Assembly: GCF_017810075.1 (NCBI RefSeq)
Contig: NZ_JADNYK010000005.1
Coordinates: 186,001-250,000, forward strand
Source of the DNA: Pseudozobellia sp. WGM2
Lineage (GTDB): Bacteria > Bacteroidota > Bacteroidia > Flavobacteriales > Flavobacteriaceae
Reading direction: 5' to 3'
Length of the DNA: 64,000 nucleotides
The number at the start of each line of letters is the position of its first letter. The first letter of the stretch is position 1. Below, piece after piece: positions 1 through 6,295 of the stretch. The notes below the pieces were generated by a model. It ran no database searches and had not been told where the DNA came from. It was given only the letters and a program-made list of their open reading frames with translations. The position numbers and the translations under genes were made by a program.

Positions 1-117
1 CAACGAAGACAAGAACTAGACTTATATCGTTTGTATGCAAAAGATGAAACTTTCTATAGAGCCTTTTTTGACACTATGAAGAGAATGGCGGGTAGTAATC
101 TGAGAGAAGGGATATAA
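1..117 (+). CDS. 3' end of an unidentified gene, cut by the left window edge
   Basis: Frame 1 is open from the first base and ends with TAA at 115-117, giving 38 residues that start QRRQELDLYRLY and end NLREGI. The piece is helical, charged and ends with a short basic tail. The aromatic-rich stretch FYRAFFDTMKRM reminds me of the extreme C terminus of large helicase or type I restriction subunits, but 38 residues are too few to assign a family. It lies on the far side of the ssrA attachment scar, so it may be cargo of an integrated island rather than core genome. The reading frame and stop are clear; the function is unknown. Confidence 0.5.
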   Translation, partial: QRRQELDLYRLYAKDETFYRAFFDTMKRMAGSNLREGI

Positions 118-231
118 TGAAACTTATATATCTTTTGTAAATCAACACTTTACACTTGAAAACTTCGCTGCTTTGTAGTCTTCAGTTAATTGCTCAAAAC
201 CGCAAAGTCATTCTGTGGTTTCATAAGTATT

Positions 232-243
232 GTGGAGCCGGAG
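232..243 (-). repeat. partial copy of the ssrA 3' end (att-like), outer copy
   Basis: GTGGAGCCGGAG is identical to the first 12 bases of the ssrA 3' terminus at 522-533. It is the most distal of three same-orientation copies. Integrases that use tmRNA genes restore the gene and leave such end fragments at the far junction of the element, so this is a candidate attR/attL remnant. Twelve bases alone could be chance; the presence of three copies within 300 bp makes chance unlikely. Confidence 0.5.
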
Positions 244-259
244 ACGCCCGAGCGTTAAA

Positions 260-282
260 AAAAAGGTCTTGTAGACCTTTTT
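260..282. terminator. A/T-flanked hairpin, bidirectional terminator candidate
   Basis: A perfect 10-bp stem (AAAAAGGTCT at 260-269 with AGACCTTTTT at 273-282) closes a 3-base loop. The A-run on one side and T-run on the other make it a possible intrinsic terminator in both directions. It could end transcription from the gene at the left edge or from minus-strand transcripts running past ssrA. Confidence 0.5.
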
Positions 283-336
283 AGCGAAGGGGTGAGTTGG
301 CGCGCTGGCCTTCGAACCCTGTAGGCGAAACGAAAA

Positions 337-358
337 AAGCCACCCGAAAAGGTGGCTT
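337..358. terminator. hairpin with A/T flanks
   Basis: AAGCCACC (337-344) pairs with GGTGGCTT (351-358) around a 6-base loop. A-rich sequence precedes it and TATTTT follows it. It sits directly beyond the ssrA-end copy at 364-376 when read on the minus strand, the same order as ssrA and its own terminator. Confidence 0.5.
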
Positions 359-363
359 ATTTT

Positions 364-376
364 GTGGAGCCGGAGG
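364..376 (-). repeat. partial copy of the ssrA 3' end (att-like), inner copy
   Basis: GTGGAGCCGGAGG repeats the 13 terminal bases of the ssrA side at 522-534 and then diverges. It has the same orientation as the real gene end and as the copy at 232. On the minus strand it is followed by a terminator-like hairpin at 337-358, mirroring the arrangement behind the intact gene. Confidence 0.5.
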
Positions 377-422
377 ATTACCTGTGGTGTTCCCTAAGTC
401 TTCAGTCCTGCAAATACAACTG

Positions 423-441
423 CCTGTCTTTTTAAGACAGG
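423..441. other. 8-bp hairpin of unknown role
   Basis: CCTGTCTT (423-430) pairs with AAGACAGG (434-441) around a TTT loop. It lies 15 bases beyond the likely ssrA terminator on the minus strand and has no T-run on either side long enough to call it a terminator itself. Confidence 0.35.
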
Positions 442-456
442 TGTCCAAAAACAAGA

Positions 457-485
457 AGACCCAATCAAGTAAACTTGTTGGGTCT
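457..485 (-). terminator. likely intrinsic terminator of ssrA
   Basis: Read on the minus strand, AGACCCA...CAAG pairs with CTTG...TGGGTCT through a small internal bulge, and the stem is followed by TCTTGTTTTTGG. It lies 37 bases beyond the mature ssrA 3' end, a normal distance for a tmRNA terminator. The adjacent A/T runs also allow weak function in the other direction. Confidence 0.6.
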
Positions 486-522
486 ATTCTGTTTTTATTC
501 ACAACGCAGTTGTGAGTGATCG

Positions 523-919
523 TGGAGCCGGAGGGATTCGAACCCTCGTCCAAACAAGCAACGTCAAAGCTTTCTACATGTTTAGTTTCCGATTAATTTT
601 CGATGCATGCCTGACCGGAAACGGCCTAACATACACTTAGCTTCTTAAGGTTTTGGTGGCAACGCCGAAGCTACGCTGCCCTTGTGTTGACTTTTATGGT
701 GCCTCTAGATGAACCGCCGTCAACAAGGGCTGTTCAGAGACATCTCGCTTTCCGACCTTGTCGGAACGAGGCATAACCTTACTATAATTCAGGTTACGCG
801 GCAAGAGCGTAATTAGATTCGCCAATTAAAAAGTGTGAAGTATGATATTAACGAGCTGTACCCCAGCGCTCGACATGCTTACATTGCCATTGGTCTCGCT
901 GTCAAAACCAGTCGGCCCC
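523..919 (-). ncRNA. ssrA: transfer-messenger RNA (tmRNA, ssrA)
   Basis: tmRNA rescues stalled ribosomes: it is charged with alanine, enters the A site with SmpB, then serves as template for a degradation tag. Both ends are visible. The 5' GGGGCCG (919-913) pairs with CGGCTCC near 523-530 to give a 7-bp acceptor stem with a G3-U wobble, the alanine identity signal; the T arm with TTCGAA lies at 533-549. The discriminator A is at 523 and CCA is not encoded. The tag reading frame is at 823-794 and encodes GESNYALAA then TAA, the Bacteroidota tag type. Length is 397 nt, normal for one-piece tmRNA. The end positions follow from stem pairing and could be off by a base. Tandem fragments of the 3' end lie beyond it. 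Confidence 0.95.
794..823 (-). other. tmRNA tag-peptide reading frame
   Basis: On the minus strand GGC GAA TCT AAT TAC GCT CTT GCC GCG TAA gives GESNYALAA and a stop. The usual flavobacterial tag is GENNYALAA, so the third residue is Ser rather than Asn. The terminal ALAA is what ClpXP-type proteases and adaptors recognise. The resume codon is inferred to be GGC by analogy with related tmRNAs. Confidence 0.85.
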
Positions 920-1242
920 ATAATGAGCTGGCAAATCATAATCTGCCGGTTACCCATTTTATTTTCAAAGAACTACTTCGTTGCACTTAGCGCAATTGCA
1001 GTATGGGCGTTTCCCTTTCTCGGTCGAGCCTCAAAAGGGTCGGGCTATTCGCTTTTACTCCTCGGCCGCATTCGTCCTGCGGGGTAACCGCTACTATCCC
1101 TAACGCGGGTCGCCTCGTTGAAATCAATCTCTAAAAGACAACCACCCTTATAATTTTATAAGAAGACGGCAAAGCTAGCAAAAAGTTTGTCCACTGCCGC
1201 AATTCCGAGTAATTTAGGCAAAATTTATACCAAAGCCCGTTT
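920..1242. other. intergenic region upstream of ssrA and of the dehydrogenase gene
   Basis: This region of 323 bases separates divergent transcripts and has no credible gene. It should hold the ssrA promoter (TGATTTG on the minus strand near 932-938 is a loose match to the Bacteroidota -7 box) and the promoter for the gene at 1243. Its middle (about 1004-1110) is a GC-rich structured block listed separately. Open frames running through the ssrA gene and this block are shadows. Confidence 0.5.
1004..1110. repeat. GC-rich structured intergenic block, probable dispersed repeat
   Basis: The block contains GGGCGTTTCCC, then GGGTCGGGCTATTCGCTTTT, a short hairpin (CCGCA...TGCGG, 1065-1081), and CCGCTACTATCCCTAACGCG. 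It is much more GC-rich than its surroundings. From memory, closely similar word strings recur between genes in many Bacteroidota genomes, so I call it a dispersed intergenic repeat; no second copy lies in this window, and I cannot verify the match here. Its function is unknown. Confidence 0.45.
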
Positions 1243-2448
1243 ATGAAATTCGGAATCATTCAAGAACGTAAAAATCCGCCCGATAGGCGTGTGGTGCTGT
1301 CTCCCACAGCCTGCCAAAAAGTCGTTAAAAAATTCAAGAAGGCCGAAATTATCGTAGAACCCTCGCCTATAAGAACCTATTCCGATACCGATTATCAAAA
1401 TGCAGGTATCGAGGTCGCCTCAAAGATGGAAGAATGCGATGTGCTTCTTGGTGTGAAAGAAGTGCCTATCGAACACCTAGTTCCGAATAAAAAATACTTT
1501 TTCTTCTCCCACACCATCAAAAAGCAACCGTACAATCGTGACCTGTTGCAGGCCGTTCTCGAAAAGAACATCGAACTCTACGACCATGAGGTGATCACCG
1601 ACCAAAACGAGCAACGGTTAGTGGCCTTTGGCCGATATGCCGGTATCGTTGGGGCCTATAACGGTTTTCGGGCATTCGGACTCAAATATGATAGTTTTAA
1701 GTTGCCTAAGGCAGAAACTTTGCCCGATCAAAAAGCATTGATTGCCGAGCTTAGAAAAATAACCCTGCCGAATATCAAAATATTATTGACCGGTAAGGGT
1801 AGGGTAGGTAACGGATCAAAAGAAATGCTCGATGCCATGGGGCTTAAAAAGGTAAATGTTGCAGAGTACCTTAAAGATGATTTTAACGAAGCTGTTTATT
1901 GCCAAATCGATGCCTCGGAGTACAACAAACGTAAAGACGGGGTACGTGGCAATAAGGCCGATTTTTTTGCTAATCCGCAGGAGTATAAATCAAATTTTCA
2001 CCGCTTCACAGAAGTGACCAATTTCTATATCGCAGGTCATTTTTACGGGCAGGGCGCCCCATATCTGTATACTCGAGAAGATGCCAAGCATCCCGATTTT
2101 AAAATCAAGGTAGTGGCTGATGTGAGCTGTGATATTGACGGCCCTGTGGCCTCCACAATCAAACCTTCTACGATTGCCGAACCTATTTATGGCTACGACC
2201 CACTTACCGAAAAAGAAGTCGATTTCAAGCACGAGAATGCCATTGCGGTTATGGCGGTCGATAATTTACCTTGCGAATTGCCCAAAGATGCCAGTGAAGG
2301 TTTCGGAGAAGCCTTTGTAAAAAATGTGATTCCCGCTTTTTTCAACGGAGATAAAGACGGAGTGCTAGAAAGGGGCCGCATGACCCAAAATGGAAAATTA
2401 ACGCCTAGGTTTTCTTATTTACAGGACTATGTAGAGGGTAAGAATTAG
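1243..2448 (+). CDS. saccharopine dehydrogenase/alanine dehydrogenase-like NAD(P)-dependent oxidoreductase
   Basis: The 401-residue protein has the AlaDh/PNT fold: an N-terminal substrate-domain half with the RRVVLSP motif near residues 15-21, and a Rossmann nucleotide site with GKGRVG at 184-189. The segments SHTIKKQ and AFGRYAGIVGA resemble the lysine-forming saccharopine dehydrogenases (LYS1 type) more than true alanine dehydrogenases. It probably interconverts an amino or imino acid with NAD(H) in the cytoplasm, but the substrate is not readable from the sequence. It stands alone: ssrA is divergent and a repeat-filled gap follows. ATG is chosen because it begins the conserved MKFGIIQE strand. 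The family call is firm and the reaction uncertain. Confidence 0.8.
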   Translation: MKFGIIQERKNPPDRRVVLSPTACQKVVKKFKKAEIIVEPSPIRTYSDTDYQNAGIEVASKMEECDVLLGVKEVPIEHLVPNKKYFFFSHTIKKQPYNRDLLQAVLEKNIELYDHEVITDQNEQRLVAFGRYAGIVGAYNGFRAFGLKYDSFKLPKAETLPDQKALIAELRKITLPNIKILLTGKGRVGNGSKEMLDAMGLKKVNVAEYLKDDFNEAVYCQIDASEYNKRKDGVRGNKADFFANPQEYKSNFHRFTEVTNFYIAGHFYGQGAPYLYTREDAKHPDFKIKVVADVSCDIDGPVASTIKPSTIAEPIYGYDPLTEKEVDFKHENAIAVMAVDNLPCELPKDASEGFGEAFVKNVIPAFFNGDKDGVLERGRMTQNGKLTPRFSYLQDYVEGKN

Positions 2449-2470
2449 TTTTGGGTTTCTCTTTATTAGG

Positions 2471-2568
2471 TCTTGAAACTTCGTTTCAATTCCTCACAAA
2501 CGGATAATTTGAACGCTCCCTTACTTTGCGTTCTAGTCGTCCAATTTTATGAGGCCGTTTTGCCACTG
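2471..2568 (+). repeat. 98-bp direct repeat, copy 1
   Basis: It starts TCTTGAAACTTCGTTTCAA and ends GAGGCCGTTTTGCCACTG. It matches copy 2 at 2791-2888 in 95 of 98 positions by eye, without gaps. The first part folds as a 7-bp hairpin (TTGAAAC/GTTTCAA, 3-base loop). This copy lacks the left arm that accompanies copy 2, so it is a half element. Confidence 0.85.
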
Positions 2569-2702
2569 TTATCGTAATGTTGGGTAAACCTCTTTGCCCT
2601 GGCAAAAGCTTTCTGGCGCTGCGGGTATGAAAAAGCGTGGATTGGAAAAAAGAATAAATCAGCCTAGTGTTTTATTGGAAACTGAATTCTTCTCATCCTT
2701 CA

Positions 2703-2720
2703 TTTTGTCTTGAAACAAAA
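2703..2720. repeat. small inverted repeat TTTTGT/ACAAAA in the repeat mosaic
   Basis: TTTTGT (2703-2708) and ACAAAA (2715-2720) flank CTTGAA, followed by CGAAGCAAAAATTCAAGGC. From memory, this word group is common between genes in Flavobacteriia. It sits at the left border of the long hairpin element and may be its conserved end. Confidence 0.35.
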
Positions 2721-2737
2721 CGAAGCAAAAATTCAAG

Positions 2738-2876
2738 GCTGCATAAAATTAGGACGGAACGCTTCGTACGGTCGCTAAATTCTCCTAACTTCTTGAAACT
2801 TCGTTTCAATTCCCCACAAACGGATAATTTGAACGCTCCTTTACTTTGCGTTCTAGTCGTCCAATTTTATGAGGCC
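2738..2876. repeat. long imperfect hairpin element
   Basis: The left arm (2738-2762, GGCTGCATAAAATTAGGACG then GAACGC) is inversely similar to the right arm (2848-2876, GCGTTCTAGTCGTCC then AATTTTATGAGGCC). Between them CGCTAAATTCTCC (2773-2785) is inversely similar to GGATAATTTGAACG (2822-2835), and the apex is TTGAAAC-TTC-GTTTCAA (2793-2809). The whole forms a nested hairpin of about 140 bases, so the element is a structured repeat, not a gene. Mobility or function is unknown. Confidence 0.6.
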
Positions 2877-2888
2877 GTTCTGCCACTG
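2791..2888 (+). repeat. 98-bp direct repeat, copy 2
   Basis: This is the second copy of the repeat at 2471-2568, differing at three positions by eye. It forms the apex and right arm of the long hairpin element at 2738-2876. The 222 bases between the two copies are unrelated to the repeat apart from the left arm. Confidence 0.85.
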
Positions 2889-3080
2889 ACGATGTTCAAA
2901 AGTGGGGACCGACATTTCCCGCGCTTCAATGGGAAATTTTCCCTTTGTCCGTGATGGGCTTGTCCAAATAAATGAATGGCAAGGCGATGAAAAAGTGGTT
3001 GGCCAAGTGTGTGTTGCGTCCTATTCACGAACAACATCCAGTAGAAAATATGATTATTTGTATTCAGCAATTTATATTTT

Positions 3081-3163
3081 ACTAACTACTAACTACTAAC
3101 TACTAACTACTAACTACTAACTACTAACTACTAACTACTAACTACTAACTACTAACTACTAAC
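3081..3163. repeat. 7-bp tandem satellite (ACTAACT)n
   Basis: Eighty-three bases consist of about 11.9 uninterrupted copies of ACTAACT (AGTTAGT on the other strand). The array starts within the sulfatase stop codon region: the gene's TAG at 3161-3159 is supplied by the first repeat units. The unit is not a multiple of three, but each minus-strand frame meets TAG or TAA quickly, so changes in copy number would not extend the protein. It is too short and has no spacers, so it is not a CRISPR array. Confidence 0.95.
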
Positions 3164-4613
3164 CTCCATACTCAATCTCTAAATCATTTGTTCGTACGGC
3201 TTCCAATTTTTCTTTAAGCTTTGTTTGAAAGAAGGCTACGGTATCCCCATAGACAGGATTTTTAGCCAAATTGGTGTACTGTTTGGGGTCTTTGTTCATA
3301 TCGTAAAGTTCGATACCCGAAGCGGCATCCTCATCATATTGAATAAATGCCCAATCGTCATTTCTGAGTAAAAACGATTTTCCGCCTTGCGATACAGAAA
3401 AGGCCATATCTCGTACTTCACTGGTGGGATCGTTCAAACTTTTAACCAAAGATTTCCCCTGTAAAGTAGGGGAATGTTTTATTTGCGTCAGCTCGGCAAG
3501 GGTAGGATATAGGTCGATCAATTCGGCGAACGAATGACAGACTGCGGCTTCCTTTCCCGGTACTTTGATCAATAGGGGTACTTGTACAGATTCTTCGTGC
3601 AAGCTTACCTTCATCCAAAAATCATGCTCATCTAAATGAAAACCGTGGTCTGAGGTAAAGATCACAATAGTATTTTCATCTAAGCCCTCGGTTTTTACGG
3701 CATCTAAAACCTTCCCCACTTGAGCATCCATATACGATACGGAAGCATAGTAGGCGGATAAAGCCTTTTTCTGTTGTTCCAAACTCATTTTGCCGTTCAC
3801 GGAAGTCACGTAATTAATGCCACGCTCGGGAATGTCATCCCAGTCACCTTTCACCTTTTTGGGGAGCTCCATTCCCTCATAAGGGTAAGGCTCAAAATAG
3901 GTTTTGGGTGCTACAAAAGGTACGTGCGGCCTTACAAATCCTACGGCAAGAAAAAAGCTGGTGTCCCTATATTTTTTAAGCAATTCAACTGCTTTCTTGG
4001 CAGTTTTTCCATCTGAATGGATTAAATCGTCCCCTTCGGCCTTTGCAATGGTCATTACATTTCCGCCTTTCACAGGTAGTGCCCCATCAGGGTTACCTTG
4101 AACCAATTCGCCCTCACCCTTCGCTTTCCATTCGGGCCCAGGGCTATTAAACTTTTCGTTCCATGAAGCAGGGTCATCTTTGCCATCACTTCCTTTTTCA
4201 ATATCCCCGGGTACGCCCATATGGTAAATCTTGCTTACGCGAGCGGAAACATATCCGTTCTCCTTAAAAAGCTCGGGAAGCATTTTTCTGTCCGGTCCAA
4301 TATTTTCCCTGCCGCTCACATAGCCATAGGTGGTGGTCGCGTTGGGATAATAGCCCGATAACATGGAAGCCCGGGAAGGCCCGCAGACAGGGTATTGGCT
4401 ATAGGCACGGGTGTAAAGCACACTTTCTTGTGCCAGCTTATCTATATTCGGACTGATTTTCAAATCGTTACCATAGCAAGAAAGTGCCGTGGTAGTCAAA
4501 TCATCTACTATGATGAAAAGTACGTTCATCGGCTTTTCCTTTTCAGACATTTCAGTTTTACATCCCGTTAGTAGACAAGAAAAGGTAAAAAAGAAGATAA
4601 TGACGTTTTTCAC
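3159..4613 (-). CDS. sulfatase lipoprotein, family S1 (iduronate-2-sulfatase-like)
   Basis: Formylglycine-dependent sulfatases remove sulfate esters from sugars. The core motif is CGPSR at about residues 77-81, where Cys is converted to formylglycine by an FGE-type enzyme; an early metal-binding DD (IIVDD) and a late TSDHG motif complete the site. An N-terminal hydrophobic stretch ends in the lipobox LTGC (Cys about 18), so the enzyme is a lipoprotein, probably surface or periplasmic. The overall layout resembles the iduronate-2-sulfatase group. I choose GTG at 4613 because it places lysine just before the hydrophobic core; the frame extends to a TTG at 4646. The stop codon merges with the 7-bp satellite. 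No SusC/SusD partner is nearby. Confidence 0.88.
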   Translation of the reverse strand: MKNVIIFFFTFSCLLTGCKTEMSEKEKPMNVLFIIVDDLTTTALSCYGNDLKISPNIDKLAQESVLYTRAYSQYPVCGPSRASMLSGYYPNATTTYGYVSGRENIGPDRKMLPELFKENGYVSARVSKIYHMGVPGDIEKGSDGKDDPASWNEKFNSPGPEWKAKGEGELVQGNPDGALPVKGGNVMTIAKAEGDDLIHSDGKTAKKAVELLKKYRDTSFFLAVGFVRPHVPFVAPKTYFEPYPYEGMELPKKVKGDWDDIPERGINYVTSVNGKMSLEQQKKALSAYYASVSYMDAQVGKVLDAVKTEGLDENTIVIFTSDHGFHLDEHDFWMKVSLHEESVQVPLLIKVPGKEAAVCHSFAELIDLYPTLAELTQIKHSPTLQGKSLVKSLNDPTSEVRDMAFSVSQGGKSFLLRNDDWAFIQYDEDAASGIELYDMNKDPKQYTNLAKNPVYGDTVAFFQTKLKEKLEAVRTNDLEIEYGG

Positions 4614-4823
4614 TGTTGCTAATTTGTTGAGAGTTATGTAAATCAAATTTTTCGGCTTATTAAATCTTAATAATTTATACGCCCATAGTTCAAGTGGCGA
4701 ATCGTTAGGTGTATTTGGTGATTAACTTATCCGATAAAACCTACAAAGTAAAATTTTCATTGATTAATTGTAAATTTAATGTAAAGTTTTAAATATCTTG
4801 CATGGCTTCTTAAAACGAAAACT

Positions 4824-5090
4824 ATGACAATCAACTGGATTTTGGGTGATGAAGTTGAGGAAACCTTACATCATTATTGTGTCGAGCTAGAATACAAATT
4901 AAGACCTAAAATTGTCAAGTTTCTTATTTCCCGTTTAGATCCCGATTCTTCAGTCGATTTTTCATGCTTTCAATTTGATATTGACGTTGAGGGCCGTAGT
5001 ATCGGAATATCGAACACCACACCACACCGATATTACAGTTTGATCGAGGCCGATTTTCCAAAGCCGATTTTAGAATTCACTAAAATATAA
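4824..5090 (+). CDS. hypothetical protein, 88 residues
   Basis: The product starts MTINWILGDEVEET and ends PILEFTKI. It is acidic, has no signal peptide or membrane segment and no motif that I recognise. It is divergent from the sulfatase and convergent with the PHP gene, whose stop is only 4 bases away. A loose -7-like TATCTTG lies at 4794-4800 and a TTG at 4768-4770. Normal codon use and the tight packing with its neighbour favour a real gene; the function is unknown. Confidence 0.6.
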   Translation: MTINWILGDEVEETLHHYCVELEYKLRPKIVKFLISRLDPDSSVDFSCFQFDIDVEGRSIGISNTTPHRYYSLIEADFPKPILEFTKI

Positions 5091-5094
5091 GGGC

Positions 5095-6216
5095 TTAGTT
5101 CACTTCTATATTCCATTCAATTACCGGGTGAATTTTTGGGGCCGTATAGCAGCCTAGGGCTTTTAGTTGTAAGGTGATGCTCTCTTTGGCTTCCAAAGTT
5201 TTGATCATCAGTTTTTTGGTCTTGCCGGCTTCAATTTCAAAAACAGGAGAACTACTGTAGAAAGTGTACTCCATCTCATTTTCGAAGAGTAGGTCGCTAC
5301 TACTGTTGTTTTTGAGTTCTACCTCCATAATCTGGGTCTTGTTGATATAGGTAGCCTTTACGATTTCAATACTGGCCTTTACTAATGGTTTTAGATATTC
5401 TTCCTTTCCTACCAATAAATCGTTATAGACGGCAACCGTTCGACCTGCGAACAATGCTTCTTGTAAGCTTGCTTGGCTCTTTTCTTTGGCAAAGACCAAA
5501 GTAATGGGGCGATGGTTGCCTTTCTCGGTATAATCCCAATCGATGAGTCCGTGAATATCGCTGGTTCCCATAATCGTTAAATTATGTTCTAAGGCCAAAG
5601 CAAGTGATTCTTCGGCGTAATCGGTGGTATTGATGACTTCGATACCGTGTAATTCCCCTTTTTCAATACGCTTTTTTTGAAAATCGCTGAGTATAGGGTT
5701 GCCTTTCGGGGTCTGGGCGTACCAAGCGGGGTGGTTCCAAAAGACAAAAGCATTTTGTTTTTTCGCCTCTGAGAAAGATTTCTCGGCCTTGTCGACCAGC
5801 AATTTATTGGCATCTTGAATAAAAACCGCATTGTTGTGACCTACCGGGGCTGACCTGGTGATTTCTGAACCGTGAATTATCATAAGGCCATGTTCTTCGG
5901 CTTCTTTCATCGCCCTGACCAGCTCATAAGAACGGTTTCGGTCAGGGTGTGGAATATCTTCTGAGTGGGGTTGATACTCTAAATGTTCGGTCAAAGAAAT
6001 AGCATCTAAATTTTCACGAAGCGCTTCTTGCACCCGAATGGTCGGCCAGACATTACCATCGGAGAAGACCGTATGCATATGCAAATCGACTTTTAAGGTT
6101 CTGTAGCCTTCTATATTTGGGTAGGTGAGGGGTTGTGCACCTGCGTGGGAGTGGTCTTGAGCAGTTAGGTTAAAGATGGTGAAAATAATAATGAAAGAGA
6201 GCAATTGGTTTTTCAT
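5095..6216 (-). CDS. secreted PHP-domain phosphoesterase-like protein
   Basis: The 373-residue protein has a signal peptide ending near TAQ (about residue 19) and then a PHP metal-dependent hydrolase domain: DLHMHTVFSDG near 44-54, TEH near 77, GSEIT near 116, NHPAW near 161 and TSDIHG near 219 supply the metal ligands. The last 100 residues form a beta-rich extension. PHP proteins outside DNA polymerases are typically phosphoesterases or phosphatases, and export suggests scavenging of a phosphorylated substrate; the actual substrate is unknown. It lies on the same strand as pldA but 79 bases downstream, so co-transcription is possible. Confidence 0.8.
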   Translation of the reverse strand: MKNQLLSFIIIFTIFNLTAQDHSHAGAQPLTYPNIEGYRTLKVDLHMHTVFSDGNVWPTIRVQEALRENLDAISLTEHLEYQPHSEDIPHPDRNRSYELVRAMKEAEEHGLMIIHGSEITRSAPVGHNNAVFIQDANKLLVDKAEKSFSEAKKQNAFVFWNHPAWYAQTPKGNPILSDFQKKRIEKGELHGIEVINTTDYAEESLALALEHNLTIMGTSDIHGLIDWDYTEKGNHRPITLVFAKEKSQASLQEALFAGRTVAVYNDLLVGKEEYLKPLVKASIEIVKATYINKTQIMEVELKNNSSSDLLFENEMEYTFYSSSPVFEIEAGKTKKLMIKTLEAKESITLQLKALGCYTAPKIHPVIEWNIEVN

Positions 6217-6295
6217 GGTAATTGGTTTTTGCCAAATGTAAAGAAAATGCCCAATTTTGAAAGGTATAATCGATGGCCATCAGGTTAAGTAATGG

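Larger units (their letters stand above)
118..522. other. intergenic region with ssrA-end fragments and hairpins
   Basis: No credible gene lies in these 405 bases. The stretch holds two partial copies of the tmRNA 3' end (232-243 and 364-376), a T-arm-like TTCGAACCCT at 311-320, and hairpins at 260-282, 337-358, 423-441 and 457-485. Short open frames exist on both strands but run through these structured elements and have no start context or family resemblance. The alternation of ssrA-end fragments and terminator-like hairpins on the minus strand looks like the residue of repeated site-specific integration. Confidence 0.6.
2449..3158. other. 710-bp non-coding region filled with repeats
   Basis: No gene is supported here. 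The stretch contains a 98-bp direct repeat (2471-2568 and 2791-2888), a long inverted-repeat element around the second copy, and a 7-bp satellite that begins at 3081. Open frames on both strands overlap these repeats, have no start context and no recognisable domain. The bases 2889-3060, around GGGAAATTTTCCC (2930-2942), look like a further module of the same mosaic; I cannot name it. Confidence 0.65.

Noticed and set aside
305-321. tRNA gene at the TTCGAACCCT word
   Set aside because: A T-arm-like word is present, but no acceptor stem, D arm or anticodon arm can be built around it; it is more likely part of the ssrA-end scar.
281-553. Open frames on both strands between the left edge and ssrA
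   Set aside because: They run through the ssrA 3' end, att-like copies and hairpins; the predicted proteins have no domain and no plausible start.
842-1087. Open reading frame of 81 codons upstream of ssrA
   Set aside because: It overlaps the 5' part of the tmRNA gene on the other strand and the structured GC-rich block, and has no start context or family signal.
2667-3099. Open frames in the repeat-filled gap
   Set aside because: They are made of the direct repeat, the hairpin arms and the start of the satellite; codon use and start sites do not support a gene.
3081-3163. Short tandem repeats as a CRISPR array
   Set aside because: The unit is 7 bp and there are no spacers; it is a simple satellite.
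4614-4646. TTG start for the first sulfatase
   Set aside because: It would place eleven extra residues before the lipoprotein signal; GTG at 4613 gives a standard leader.
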